A stretch of 64,000 bases of DNA from Sphagnum compactum (taxonomy: Eukaryota; Bryophyta; Sphagnopsida; Sphagnales). The translations under genes and the position numbers were made by a program. Under the pieces are notes generated by a model that was given only the letters and a program-made list of their open reading frames with translations, made no database searches and was not told where the DNA came from. The DNA lies in NCBI GenBank assembly GCA_965153455.1, contig OZ234493.1, positions 34,400,213 to 34,464,212 of the forward strand, given 5' to 3'. Below, in pieces: positions 1 to 11,578 of the stretch (positions are counted from its first letter, which is position 1; the number at the start of each line of letters is the position of its first letter).

Positions 1-249
1 TTCCTCTTTCCAAGGTGATGTGTTTATAAATTTCCAAGTCTTGATCAATTGTGTTCATCAAAGCATAAATCTTTATTGGATTATTAATTTAAATACAATA
101 GCAAATTATTTGGCATTTGAATTTGTTGGGTAACATATTTGTGTCACATTTGTAATTCAAATGGGGGCATATGGTTTTGTTACAAAACCTATATATGCAA
201 AGGTGATGGCATTTGTGAAAAGGTAATGTGAAGAAGCTAGTGGTTAGTT
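1..249. other. AT-rich sequence, no gene seen
   Basis: The open frames here are short and unlike any family I know. The stretch leads directly into the hAT-like remnant and may be part of the same element. Confidence 0.4.
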
Positions 250-780
250 TAGTACATAAATTGCAAGGCCAATTCCTAGCCCAAAACGTGATGGATGTGT
301 TTGGTATCATGAACCCACAATATTGGCTACAACTTAAGTTTGGAACAAGGATTGTTGCTATTTGGTAGTGTTCAAAGATGCCTTTTACCAACTTAAGAAG
401 ATAAGACCTAATGAGTTATGGGTTCTAGGACTATTTTTAGATGTTGCTATAAAGATTTTTGTTTGTCATTACCATGAAGAACAATTCAAAGTTGGCAATG
501 CAAAAACCTTTTGATGTGAACCCACTTACCAAACAAAGGAGAACTTTTTTCCTCATTAGGGATTATTGTTAAAAAAGTTTGGAGTACATCAAGTTGGCTA
601 AACTTGTTATTGTGCAAGTTATTGGTTCAATTGAAGATGAACATTATTTTTCTACACTCACATTCATGAAGACTAAATTATGAACATGCATTTTAACTAG
701 GCATTTGGAGCTAGTCATTGGGATGTTTAATTAAAAGTTTTTCACCTTGCAAGGCTTTCCTTTTGGAGTAGTGATTTAAA
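250..780 (+). mobile_element. Degenerate hAT-like transposase C-terminus
   Basis: Two blocks of plus-strand reading look like the end of a hAT-type transposase. Near 290-330 the frame reads MDVFGIMNPQYWLQ. Near 630-770 it reads a sequence beginning IEDEHYFSTLTFMKTKL, then a stop, then HLELVIGMF and a second stop. The second block resembles the C-terminal dimerisation region of hAT transposases, which often has a D/SER-FS-L core followed by a basic-leucine stretch. In-frame stops and loss of frame between the blocks show that it is a dead copy. No terminal inverted repeats were located. The family assignment rests on motif recall; a profile search against hAT dimerisation models would settle it. 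Confidence 0.5.
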
Positions 781-2577
781 GTTGGAAAATTAATAGAACA
801 TGGTACAAAATTTGAAGATTGTCCAAGTTTCACATTTTTCTCTTTTAAAACATGATTTCTTAGGCTTGATTTAAATTTATTTTTTTTCACAATTTGGTTG
901 GATATTGGAATGTTTGGGAAAGTTGGAAGTTGGATTTGTACATGTTGCAATTTGCTTTACTTCTTTATGGGCCCACCAAAATTTTGACTTGGTGGGGTCC
1001 TTAACCTTGTTGTAAAAATATATCAAGTTTGTGTACGAAGTTCTTGTTATTCAAAATTGGCTTTTACAATCAAGAAAATAGTTAAAAAAAAATTAAAGGC
1101 CTTTTGCACATTATCTAACACATCAATTGCACATTTTCAAAAGTCTTTAATTCACACCAAAACTTAAAATTGAACTAGATGATTTATTACTCAAATTCCC
1201 TAATAGTCATATTAATCATTTAACACAACTTGTCATGATTATCATGATTATGATCAAATGACAATACATTAATATATTCATAATTGTTTGTAATTTCTAT
1301 TAAGATCTAACACAATTTTTGACTCCTTTGATTATGATCACAAAATGTGCATTCCACCTTCATCAAACAACATATAAGTTTTTATATACTTTACTTGGAT
1401 CTGTTTTTATGTTCTTAGTTATTTTATTTATTCTTTTAAAATAGGAAGCATTGATTTATAAATATTGACCATGTAATTTAATGAACATAAACAAATTATT
1501 AAAGTTTTCAATTTTGTATCATTGATTCACGTATTTTGACAGATCAAAATTTACCATTATTATTAAAAATGTTAATGTAGATTCATATTTTATATTTTTT
1601 GATGTTCACATTTGCAAATGGGAATTCAATGATTGAAGGATTGCAATGTACAACCTTTTTTCAAAATTGTGGATTGGAAGTAACTTTCCTCTTCTTACAC
1701 ATGACCATGAACAACTTATCGATCACTTCTCCATCATTTGAGAAATGTAAAAATTTAGAAGACAATTTGAAGAAGTAGGATTTCATAAATGGGATAAATT
1801 TAGTATGTAAAAGTGATCCCAAAGGAAAAAAAGTTCCTTATGTGGAACATTACCCCCAAGTCGAACCAAAACACAATTAAATTTATTTAAAATAAAGATG
1901 TATCATTAAATTCCATGCTTTTTGTTGTAAAAAGATATTATTCAACATTAATTCAAAGATATTTTCCAACTATGATGTTTGAATTGTTAGAAACTAAAAC
2001 TTAGAAAAATTATTACACGTTTATTTATTATTTATAACATGATGTCACCATAAAATTGTAACATGTTAAAAAAAAGTGTGAAGCCAAATTTGAATCATAT
2101 TCTTTGGCCAAGTAATTACATCCAATACCATTTTTGAAGCATTTGCAACTTCACAACATGAAGTTGACAAATTTTGAAAAAGCTACAATGGAAAGTTCCA
2201 ATTTTATAGTGTATAGTCATTAATAACTACATCAAATTCAATGTTCCCAATCTCATTATAACCCCTAAAACAAATAAATTATGTTGTCAAAGCTTTGGAT
2301 TTTTTTGTTAGACAAACTTAAACTATTGATAAACTAAAAATATATTCATCTAGAAAAGAAGAAAAACCTTATAAATAAAAATCAAGGATGGGAACCCATC
2401 TAACAAAAGTACAAGGCAAATGAGAACACAAGTAGACATAACCAAAAGAAAAAATAAAAGCAAACAATAAACAAAAATCAAGTAAAGACCTTATGCAAAG
2501 CAGACTCATGACTATGAAATGACAATCAATGATAACAAAGAAGACCTAGGAAGAGAGAGTTGTCATTTGCCACAAAC
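781..2577. other. AT-rich intergenic sequence, nothing recognised
   Basis: About 1.8 kb of AT-rich sequence without splice-linked open frames or clear tandem repeats. It may be decayed transposon sequence. Confidence 0.4.
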
Positions 2578-2953
2578 TAGTTAGTGATGGAGGTGCACTA
2601 ACTATGATGTGTGGAAGAAATGAGAAATTTTTACCAAGTGCAACAACCCTTTGAAGAATTGCTACGGCTTGTGCACACCTTAGAGCTATGGATACGTGTT
2701 GTCAATAGTAAAAAACAAGCATTGAAGGAACTAAAAAAAACCGCTAATGACGTGCAATAGTGGTATGTGCACAAGTGGTCAAAAATGAATCAAAGCGAGA
2801 ATGAAGACACCCATAAGTCTCAATAGCAAGGGGAATAAAATCATCACCTAGTGCTCGCTCAACGTATGATCGTGTCTTCTGCTGAGCAACCAAACTCTCA
2901 TAATTGTCACTTGTCACCTCACATCTTTCATGAAGTTTAATAAACTTTCTCAA
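2578..2953 (-). mobile_element. Degenerate LINE-type ORF2 C-terminal fragment
   Basis: The minus strand from 2953 encodes 69 residues that include FIPLAIETYGCLHSRFDSFL and end CAHTTIARH. After a frameshift a second block (about 2578-2705) reads VSIALRCAQAVAILQRVVAL and then a proline/serine tail before a stop. I recognise this pair of blocks as the sort of C-terminal tail that follows the reverse transcriptase in some plant non-LTR elements. The frame break and missing upstream domains mark a dead fragment. The assignment is by recall, not search. Confidence 0.5.
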
Positions 2954-5676
2954 GAAACATCAAATACCCAAAGGAACATTCAAATACTAGCATCATCTTA
3001 TGAACCTTATGGATAAATGTTTGGTTATGGATTGATAGCTTAAATTTATATAGTTTAACAACCATTAATATGCTCAAAATTTCATCTCACTTAAATGTAA
3101 TTCAATGACATGAATTCTAATATGTAAATTTGATGTTGTTAGCTTTTCGAAATGAATTATATTTGTGTTGTTGAATCATTTATTATTAATCAAAAAACTT
3201 GAAAATGCTTTCCCTTATTTTTTGCAAAATCTTCCATGCAACTTTTTGTGCAAGTATGGCCATATATTTTCAATAGTGGGGAGGTTTGTTTCACATGGGT
3301 ACAGAAAGTCAATTTGTGCACCTTCTATCATGGATGACAAAGGATGAAAGCTTGTGATTTCCATAGAACTAAATATCAAAAATTTGATTTATGAATAATG
3401 TATCCCCACCAAAAGTAAGTATTGATTACCTTCAAGAAGTTTAAATTTTCTTTTTTTAAAATAAAACATTTATTCCAAGTTCTCAATTTTTTTGTTAATT
3501 GTCCCTATGGAAAGCAAAGTTGTAGCAATAACACCTAAGAAAAGAACACAACAAGACCTTGTACACACCTAATAGACTACCACCCAATATGAAACTTTTT
3601 AAAAGGTCAGTCTATGTACAATTTGGGATGACAATAGACATCTACAATTCTTTCCAAGAAAATAGACCCAAAGATCATAGATAAATTTTAACCAAATTGT
3701 TCAACTTATAAATTTCATAGTATTTTGCCATGGGTTAAATTAATTTTCTTGAAATTTCCTCATATTCCTCCATATTGGCTCCTCTGTGCATTAGAGAGGG
3801 GATTTTCTTTTTCGTTCAGAATTAGGTTTATAGTTTAAGGTTTTCATCTAAAACCATGTAAATCTCTACTATGGCTTTTCGCTAGGACGTTACATGTACA
3901 ATATAGCCCAACATGCTTTCAGACTTCGAACCCATGAAGGATATTTATGAAATAAACTTTTCAATACAAAGGTGGATTGAATAAATTGAAGCCTTACACA
4001 CATACACACCCAACCTTTTGAACACACCATGAGTTCATTAGGTGCATTATAATTTGCATATAAGACAATAAAGCTTTAAGGAGAAAATTCAAACCTAATG
4101 CCTTTCAAACATTCCCTTCAAATATTGGAACAATGAATATAGCGAACAATTAATCCCCCCCCGCCCCCCACTTTTCATTTAGGTTTGATCAACATTTAGC
4201 ACGCATCAACAATATATATTATCTTGTGACCAATTGAATTATATGCCACCTATTAGTAGACTTGTAAAATATTCATCTTTCTCGTGGATGAACTTTTGTA
4301 TTGTTTGGCATTCCCTCTCCCTAAAATCTAGCATGTTTGGCAACTATGAAGTCAACCAAATTGACTTCCATCCATGCCTTTAATGCTATTCTCACTTGAA
4401 ATCACTAATTTAACATTTATTTAGTTATGAAATTATTCAGATAATGTTTGGGTGAATCCCACATGCATCCTTATGATAATGTCACAGGTTCCAATCCAAG
4501 GGCACAAATTCCCCCCTACCTTGCCATGGTGAACATGTTCACACAATCTTCACCATATTTAACAACTATTAACACCTACAAACTCCCACCATTTTTATCA
4601 ATTTTTGATGTCCTGTCACATTTCCAAACATGTTTTGACCTGTTGATGCTTTGGCTTCTCCAAATTGCCCAAATTGTGCAATTGATAGTTGCATGAGAAA
4701 TGGATTTGGTACAACATTTGTCTTTTGATGGCAAGTGTAGACGAAAGTGGACATCTTTTGTTTGAATAGGTAACTATCTTGTATCTTCCCTTCAAGTGTT
4801 GGTTGCAAGGTTGGCATGAGAAAGATTCTTCCGGACTGATAATGGAGAAAGTGCTGAAAACATATGCAGCAAGAGTACAAAGGTTGAATGGTTTACAATG
4901 GTTCAGGAACAGAGCAGTACCTCAGTCTTGTCTTTCCATCACCATTCGTGACACTTAACAGCTGAGCATAGAGCTGAGGGTTACATTTGCTGATTCCGGA
5001 CTGAAAGGCAGAACATTTGATCATAACAAATGCAGGTTATCAGATTGTAGTACCAGGACATCTAAAAGCACAAAACATTTACCTCCATGTAGACATCTTA
5101 GCAAAAATGCAATTTCAAACATTGAACCAAGAGCATCATCCACCTAAGACCTTGCACAGTACAATCAGGAGGTGCCAAGGCATTCAAATTATTTCCTTTC
5201 TGGGGACTGATATTGATAAACCTTCAGGATCAGAATTTCTAGAACAAGAATAACTGCACTGAGGATTCCTGCTTTTGCCCTTTCAGATAAAGGTGTCAGA
5301 TACAAGACCTTGGCTGGCCTTGATGACGAAAAGTCACTTGTATCTGCTATCTGACTGAACCAAATCTAGATGATGCAGAACAAGTGCTACTAAAACACCT
5401 TCGTTAGCATCTGCATCACAGTTCGACTTCACCAGTATTCAATGCTGTCTTAACAAGAGTGTGGAATCTGCGCCCATGACTGGCACTTTAATAGAAGCAG
5501 GACGACCTTGACTAGTGTGAACTACATGGCAACTCACAAAGGAATTCCACCAAACTTACCACAGCTGGCTGAAGTCCACTATTCACAAGGGAAACATGCA
5601 GGCAATGTTACCATCCAAAGCAAAGCACTGTAGCTGCGCTGGACAACTATACCTGACATTCTCTCTATACAGGCCA
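2954..5676. other. Intergenic region including the likely CUL3 3' UTR
   Basis: From 2954 to about 4880 the sequence is AT-rich with no supported gene; a C-rich run lies near 4155-4169. From about 4890 to 5676 the composition becomes more balanced, as expected for the 3' untranslated region of the minus-strand CUL3 gene and its flank. The open frames here (for example 5017-5253 plus) have no recognisable domain. Confidence 0.45.
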
Positions 5677-8600
5677 TCAGGCCAAATAGCGGTACAGTTT
5701 TCTGTCTACACTGTCCCTTTCCAGGAATTCCCTCTCAATTAAGGATTCAATTCGTTTCTTGATCACAGCAGGATTAGGAAGAAAGCGAGCTTGTAGTTGC
5801 TTTGTCACCTCACTGATGATATTATTGTGATCCAAAAGCCGTCTGGCCTTCATAATTCTGACAATAGCAGCCTCAATCTGTGGCTTCCTATCTTCCTCCA
5901 CCTTCTGGCGTGTTTCCTGTTTCTCAGGTTCACTCTCCTTCTGTGCAACGACAGTACTAATCTTCACCTTGTAGAACTTGCTCGAAAACTTGTCATTAAC
6001 CAAAAACACATCATCCTCACTGATGTCCTTGCTCATAGGTTCCTTACGCAAGACATTTTTACCCTTCACGCATGCCAAAGACTGCAGACTTCTCTGTAGA
6101 TCTGATGCAGGTATGTCTGTTGCCTGCTCAATTTCTCTGTACATCAGGCGATCTGCTTTGTTGAACAGACAAAGAATGCACATTTGGTATGTGGACACAT
6201 TGAGCTCATGTTTATTTCCATTTCCAAATGTGGCCTTCAAGTCTGCCGTACCCATGTTGGTTTGCCATGTTAATCGCCGACCTGTGTGAGTAGATAAGTA
6301 ATACAGCTTGAACTTGTCACACATGAAAATAATCTCTGTTGGCAGGTTGCACCTTGCACCAGACTGTGTTGGCCATGATCCTGTTGTGAGCACTTGCACT
6401 GCAAGAGTTGGCCCTTCATTGGTTTCACTTCCTGCCAGTGTTGCATTGAAACCCTGCATTGTATCTCGTGAAGTCTTCATATCTGTGAACATACCTTCCA
6501 GCTTTGATGTGAACTGATAGCCACATTCAGTCTTCAGCTTCACAATGAGACTGCGCTCTGCATCATCTGACACAGTTCTGCCTGACAACAGGCGTTTTGC
6601 CAGGTGCTGCTTATAGTACTTCTCAAAGACATCCTTCTCTTGCAAGTAGCGAAACAGCATCATCACCTTATCAAGCACTGACTCCACATCCTCTTCACTC
6701 ACCCCTTTCAAACCCTTCCTTAGCTTGTCATCCACAAAGAGTGAGATGAACTCTGGTGACCTAACATTGAGATTGATGAAATACTCAAATGATGAATTCA
6801 GTGCATTTTGGAATGTCTTGTCATTGCCAAATGAAAGCTGGATAACCTTGTCATACTTGTCCTTCTCGTCAAGCAACCGTTGCACAAACTCAACAGGATC
6901 TTTCAATCTCTCTGGGTCCAGAACAAGCTGCCTTCCAGTGTCCCGCAAATGAGCTGTCATGAGGTCACGGATTGTCTGCAGGCCTGTTGACACCCGGCGG
7001 AACATATTGTACATGCGTCCCAAATCATCATACTTGTCATCAATGAGCATGGACACCAACCCTGAATTCTCCATCTCAACCAAAAGCTTCATGCGGTTCC
7101 CAATGACCTCCTTCTCAACTACAGCGGTAATTTTTGGCTCACTTTTTGCATCTAAATAGTGAGTTACCCTGTCTATCTCCTCATTGAGCCTTTTCTCTGC
7201 CTTCCTCAAATAATCAGCACAGTCACATGTTTCCACGAACTGTTGCGACTCCACCCTGTAGAAGTCTGATGCAGCATCCAGAAATGGTCTCTCAAAGTCT
7301 TCCTGATAAACTGTTGGACCCAGATCAACCAGCATCTTTGTAATGTTCCGCATTAGGCCTCTATTGATCACCTCCCCTGTTCGCTCTCTGTGCACAAGGT
7401 CTAGTAGCGTATGCAGCAATCGATCCCTTATCCTTGGAGACCTCACAATGTTATCTCGCCACAAATTGAGGCCAAGTTCATGGACAGGGGTCTTATTGAA
7501 ATTGTTCACATATGTTCTGTCCATGTACATGAGAATATCTCGGATCATCTGCAGCGACTTATTGTGCTCACGCCACTTGGAGTTGAGCTCCTCCAGAAAC
7601 AGTCCTCCTTGGGCAGCCTCTACAGTCCTTGCAATCTCACGCATGTGCTGTGTCATTGTGTTCACAAGCCCTGAATACAGCTTCTCACCATACTTGTGGA
7701 GCACCATGTTGTAGGCATTCCTGCATAACAAACTGATATTCTTAGACCAAAAATGGCAGACTTCTATGCTGCAAGTTACCCTTCATTCTATACAATGTCT
7801 ACACAAGAAAGTAGCACATTATTCATTCATGCCTCTTTAGGCAAATACATGTGTTTACCAACCAAACAGACAAGGCACACATCTGATGGCCAAAAAGGGC
7901 TAATAATTCCCACAATCAAATAAGAATTACAACATACAAAATCCCTCATTCAAGCAAAAATTATCATGCAGTACCCTTGTTGTGACACTTGCCTCCAAAA
8001 AAACCAAGCCAAACCTTTGCTTGTCACATTGAATTTTGCAAACTAGCTTATTCTTCAGTAATCAAAAGCTCTACTGGTAATATCACAATTCCCGCTGGCA
8101 TATATTCAAAACTCACAGAACCAAACCCTATGAAAAAAAGCTATGAGCAGCCAATTATTCTTCCACATAAGAGCACGTCTGCCACCACAAGCACACATTA
8201 CTGCAGAAGAATTGCGAAAATACTAACACAATAATAAGTGAACCTAACAATCTTTCAGCACTAGATTTGCAAACCCTAGATGGGCAATACTGAGACCAGA
8301 TAAAGTCACCTACAACCAAAAGGCCTTACAGCAGTTCCTACAATGGTGCCAACAAGTCCATGAAAGAGATGAGCAGGGATTCAAATCCAACAGGTCATCA
8401 TCAACAACAAAGTCGCCAGCAAAATTTGGCCATTCCAGAAAAAATGACAAGATAAAAACAAGAACATCCAAACAGGTTAGGTCCAGTCCAAAAGAGCAGC
8501 AGCTGAAAAACGGGTAGCGCAGGCAAGAAGGAACAACGGCGTTGATTCCGCCAATATACACACCTAATTGCTAAACAAAAAAGAAGCCTATCTCTCTCTC

Positions 8601-8782
8601 TCTCTCTCTCTCTTCTCATACCTGTAAAGTTCTTCAAAGCTCAAGCCACTGGCATTGTGGTTATAGATTTCGTGAATTGCGTCCTCTAGGATTTTCCACG
8701 TCTTCTCCGCATACTTGGGATCCATCTCCACCTTATGCTTGAACGGCTCTATCTTGAAATTCTTCTTCTTTGCCTGACTCAT
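5677..8782 (-). CDS. CUL3: Cullin-3, scaffold of BTB-CUL3-RBX1 E3 ubiquitin ligases
   Basis: Two exons on the minus strand, 8782-8622 and 7720-5677, give 734 residues; plant CUL3 proteins are about 732. The 901-bp intron has donor GTATGA and acceptor TGCAG and splits an Arg codon (FEELYR/NAYNMVLHK). The start is the ATG giving MSQAKKKNFKIEPFKHKV, the conserved cullin-3 N-terminus that binds BTB adaptors; an in-frame ATG 33 codons upstream is ignored because that extension is not cullin-like. The N-terminal cullin repeats are followed by the cullin homology domain, with FEKYYKQHLAKRLLSG in the RBX1-binding region. The winged-helix end carries the NEDD8 acceptor context IVRIMK (Lys about 678) and finishes DRKLYRYLA. 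No stop or frameshift interrupts it. CUL3 assembles ligases acting in light, hormone and defence signalling. A (TC)11 run sits in the intron next to the donor, and a telomere-type box and tandem array lie upstream. Confidence 0.97.
7721..8621 (-). other. CUL3 intron 1
   Basis: The only CUL3 intron splits the codon for Arg54. The plus-strand (TC)11 run at 8591-8612 lies eight bases inside the donor, so the transcript has a (GA)11 run there. The open frames inside it show no homology. Confidence 0.9.
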
Positions 8783-8975
8783 GGTGCTCAACCTTCGGCG
8801 CACAAAAACCACAGATTCCTCCTGTTCCAACACGAGGCTCCCTCCCAAAAGTGAAAAGCCAAACCACAGGACAAACTGCACGCTTGCTCTAGAAATTTTA
8901 CCCTCCTCGCCGCAGCAACCCAGAGGTCAGCAACGACAACCGAGCTCGGTGAAAGAACCCCACGCACAAAACACG

Positions 8976-8984
8976 AAACCCTAA
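8976..8984 (+). promoter_or_regulatory. Telo-box AAACCCTAA upstream of CUL3
   Basis: AAACCCTAA lies about 195 bases upstream of the CUL3 start codon. This motif is common close to transcription starts of plant housekeeping and translation genes. Function here is inferred. Confidence 0.45.
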
Positions 8985-9000
8985 TGCAAGCCCCTTCTCT

Positions 9001-9735
9001 CCCACTTCATTCCGTCTTTCCTCAAGCGACTCTCTACACCCCCCACGTCCCAAACCACATTCCAATCCACGTCCCGTCATGACCTGGCGAGATGACACTG
9101 ATATGTCCTATCCATGTCATCATGTGTGAAACCTCTCATTATGGACCCCAACCCAATTTTCATTTCCTTGATCTCTTTTGTGAATGGCTCTCTACATCCA
9201 TGTCCCAAAACACATTCCAATCCATGTATAATCGTGACCTGGCACGATGACAATGCCATGTCCTATCCATGTCATCATTTGTGAAACCTCTCATTATGGA
9301 CCCCAACCCAATTTTCATTTCCTTTATCTCTTTTGTGAATGGCTCTCTACATCCATGTCCCAAAACACATTCCAATCCATGTATAATCGTGACCTGGCAT
9401 GATGACAATGCCATGTCCTATCCATGTCATCATTTGTGAAACCTCCCATTATGGACCCCAACCCAAATTTTCATTTCCTCTATCTCTTTTGTGAATGACT
9501 CTCTACATCCATGTCCCAAACCACATTCCAATCCATGTCCAATTGTGACACGGCAAGATGATAATGACATGTCCTATCCATGACATCATTTGGGAAACCT
9601 CCCAATATCAACTCAACCCAATTTTCATTTCTTGTAGGCACTTTTGGGAATGGATCTCTAACACCCACATCCTAATTCACATTCCAATCCCGATCCCATG
9701 GAGTTGTGGCATTCAAATATGTATCCATGTCATCA
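9001..9735. repeat. 155-bp tandem repeat array abutting the CUL3 promoter
   Basis: The phrase TCCATGTCATCAT recurs at 9111, 9266 and 9421 and, as TCCATGACATCAT, at 9577, so the unit is 155-156 bp. Four units are clear, with partial or diverged units at both ends. The unit closest to CUL3 (about 9001-9110) is richer in C and G and more diverged. Minus-strand open frames across the array repeat the same peptide and are an artefact of the repeat. A related single unit occurs at about 10480-10560. Confidence 0.9.
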
Positions 9736-10089
9736 ATATCAAACACCCCAATGCTTCTTCTTTGTCCTCTCAAATTATTATGTGTTCACATTTTACACAT
9801 CTTGCGATGACTTGGTGCGATGATATTTGCATGTCTTAACTATTACATGCATGATAATTATGAAGATGAATGACGAAAGATAAGACTTAAGTTTGAATCC
9901 AAACACAAAACATAAAAATTCAAAACAAAATCATAAGAAGTTAAAATCAAGAATATAAATTATACAAAATAAAAGTGTAAACAATATTTAAAAAACATAA
10001 TAAAAATAATTTTAAAAAACTTACTTTTATTTATACCTTTTTAAAGATTTAACTCAAAGAAGTTTCTATGAAAGTTTTCATATGCTCAT

Positions 10090-10445
10090 CAACCAAAAAT
10101 TTAATTTAATTTTTTGAAATTATAAGTTAATTATAAGTTAATTAAGACTTAACAAATTAATTAAAAATAAACTAAAAGAATTTAAGAGTGAACTAATAAT
10201 TAATTAAAAAATGATCTAAAAATTAAATTGAGAGTTAATTATAAATTATGAAAAGTGAATTGAAAGTTAGTTATAAATCATTTACAAGTGAACTAAAAGT
10301 TAACTAAAAGTTATCTTAAATGAATTGAAAGTTAATTATAAATTGTTTAAAAATAAATTTAAAGCTAACTATAAATTATTTGAGAATGACTTACAAATTA
10401 ACTATAAATGAATTACAAGTACAAATGAACCATGAATGAATTACA
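10090..10445. repeat. Degenerate AT-rich minisatellite
   Basis: Variants of AGTTAATTATAAATTATTT alternate with GAAAGTGAATTGAA in loose tandem, about 35-40 bp per unit. No coding potential. Confidence 0.6.
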
Positions 10446-10560
10446 AAATCATAGATGAAAATTCATATGAATAAACTCCATTCATCATGGAACTATGTCC
10501 AATATTAATGTCCATAACACTAACAATGTCATCATTTGTAAAAGCTCCCCTTGTCATTAA

Positions 10561-11578
10561 CCTAATCCGCAATGACATCTTGATCCAAATGGTCACACAA
10601 TCTAAATGACCAAATCCACATGCCATGATCTCAAGTGCATAATTTCAAACCACATGAGAACAACACCCAAATGCTGATGCTTAACTATTGGGTAACCTTT
10701 TTTGTTGCACAAGGATGAGAAGAGTCAATGGATCAACAAAGAAGACACTAAAAACCTTGCCTCATGGAAATTTGCAAATACTTCTACCATTTGCGTTTTT
10801 GTTTAGTATTTATCACGCATGCTTTTACCAATGAAATGATGTCATTTGGGCGGGCAAGGAATTTTGAAGAGTTGGGAAACTCAAAAAGCTACAATTTACT
10901 CAAACTTGTTTCAACATTTGGCTTAATGAACATCGGAGGTCATTTTCATCCTTTGTTGCACCAAGTGGCTTCCACATGTTCTAATGAGCTCCTTTTAACT
11001 CATGAACTTCAGTCTTCAATGTCCCACATCTCCTGCTTAATGGTGAGTTTTGAAGGAGAAAGATAAGTGAAGAAAGATGTTACTAAGATTATCATAGATT
11101 TGCTATTTCATTACTAAGATAAAGCAATGAAAACCAGAGTGGAAGCTTGGTAATTTCAAACCTGTAGGCATAACAGGTGGCTATTATCGAAAGAAGTAAT
11201 GGAGGAAATTGAGGAATCTGAATGTATATTGCACATTTATGATGCTTGAGTTTTCTGAGGCAAAAGCACTCATCTGAATGTATGTTGCACATATGTGATG
11301 CTACTTGATAGTTGAAGGGGTTTCTGGGTCTTGTGGGTGTTAGAAAACCGGAGCCACAAGTACTACTCTTTAGGGGCTACAAGCATAAGAGAATATGTTG
11401 AGTTTATGGAGGATTCTGATCTTGCAATCAACTTCAACCCTTGAGAATATGTTGATTCTGCAAAACATTATGATCCACAATTGAACTTCAGCAATTTCAG
11501 AGCAAAGGTTACGGTCTTGTAATTTGGTATGCATCAAATTCTGATGGTTCAAGAAATATGAAGTCACCTTTCATTGAG
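10561..11578. other. Intergenic between the CUL3-side repeats and the METTL5-like gene
   Basis: No supported gene. An open frame of 100 codons at 10764-11066 (plus) has no recognisable domain. The last few hundred bases probably include the 3' UTR of the minus-strand METTL5-like gene. Confidence 0.4.

Noticed and set aside
4487-4497. GGTTCCAATCC, similar to a box B
   Set aside because: No matching box A or tRNA fold nearby.
5797-7714. Several plus-strand frames of 60-123 codons inside CUL3
   Set aside because: Antisense shadows of the CUL3 coding exon.
9077-9668. Open frames repeating MALSSCQVTIIHGLECV
   Set aside because: They follow the 155-bp tandem repeat; the unit is not a multiple of three and has no splice or codon evidence.
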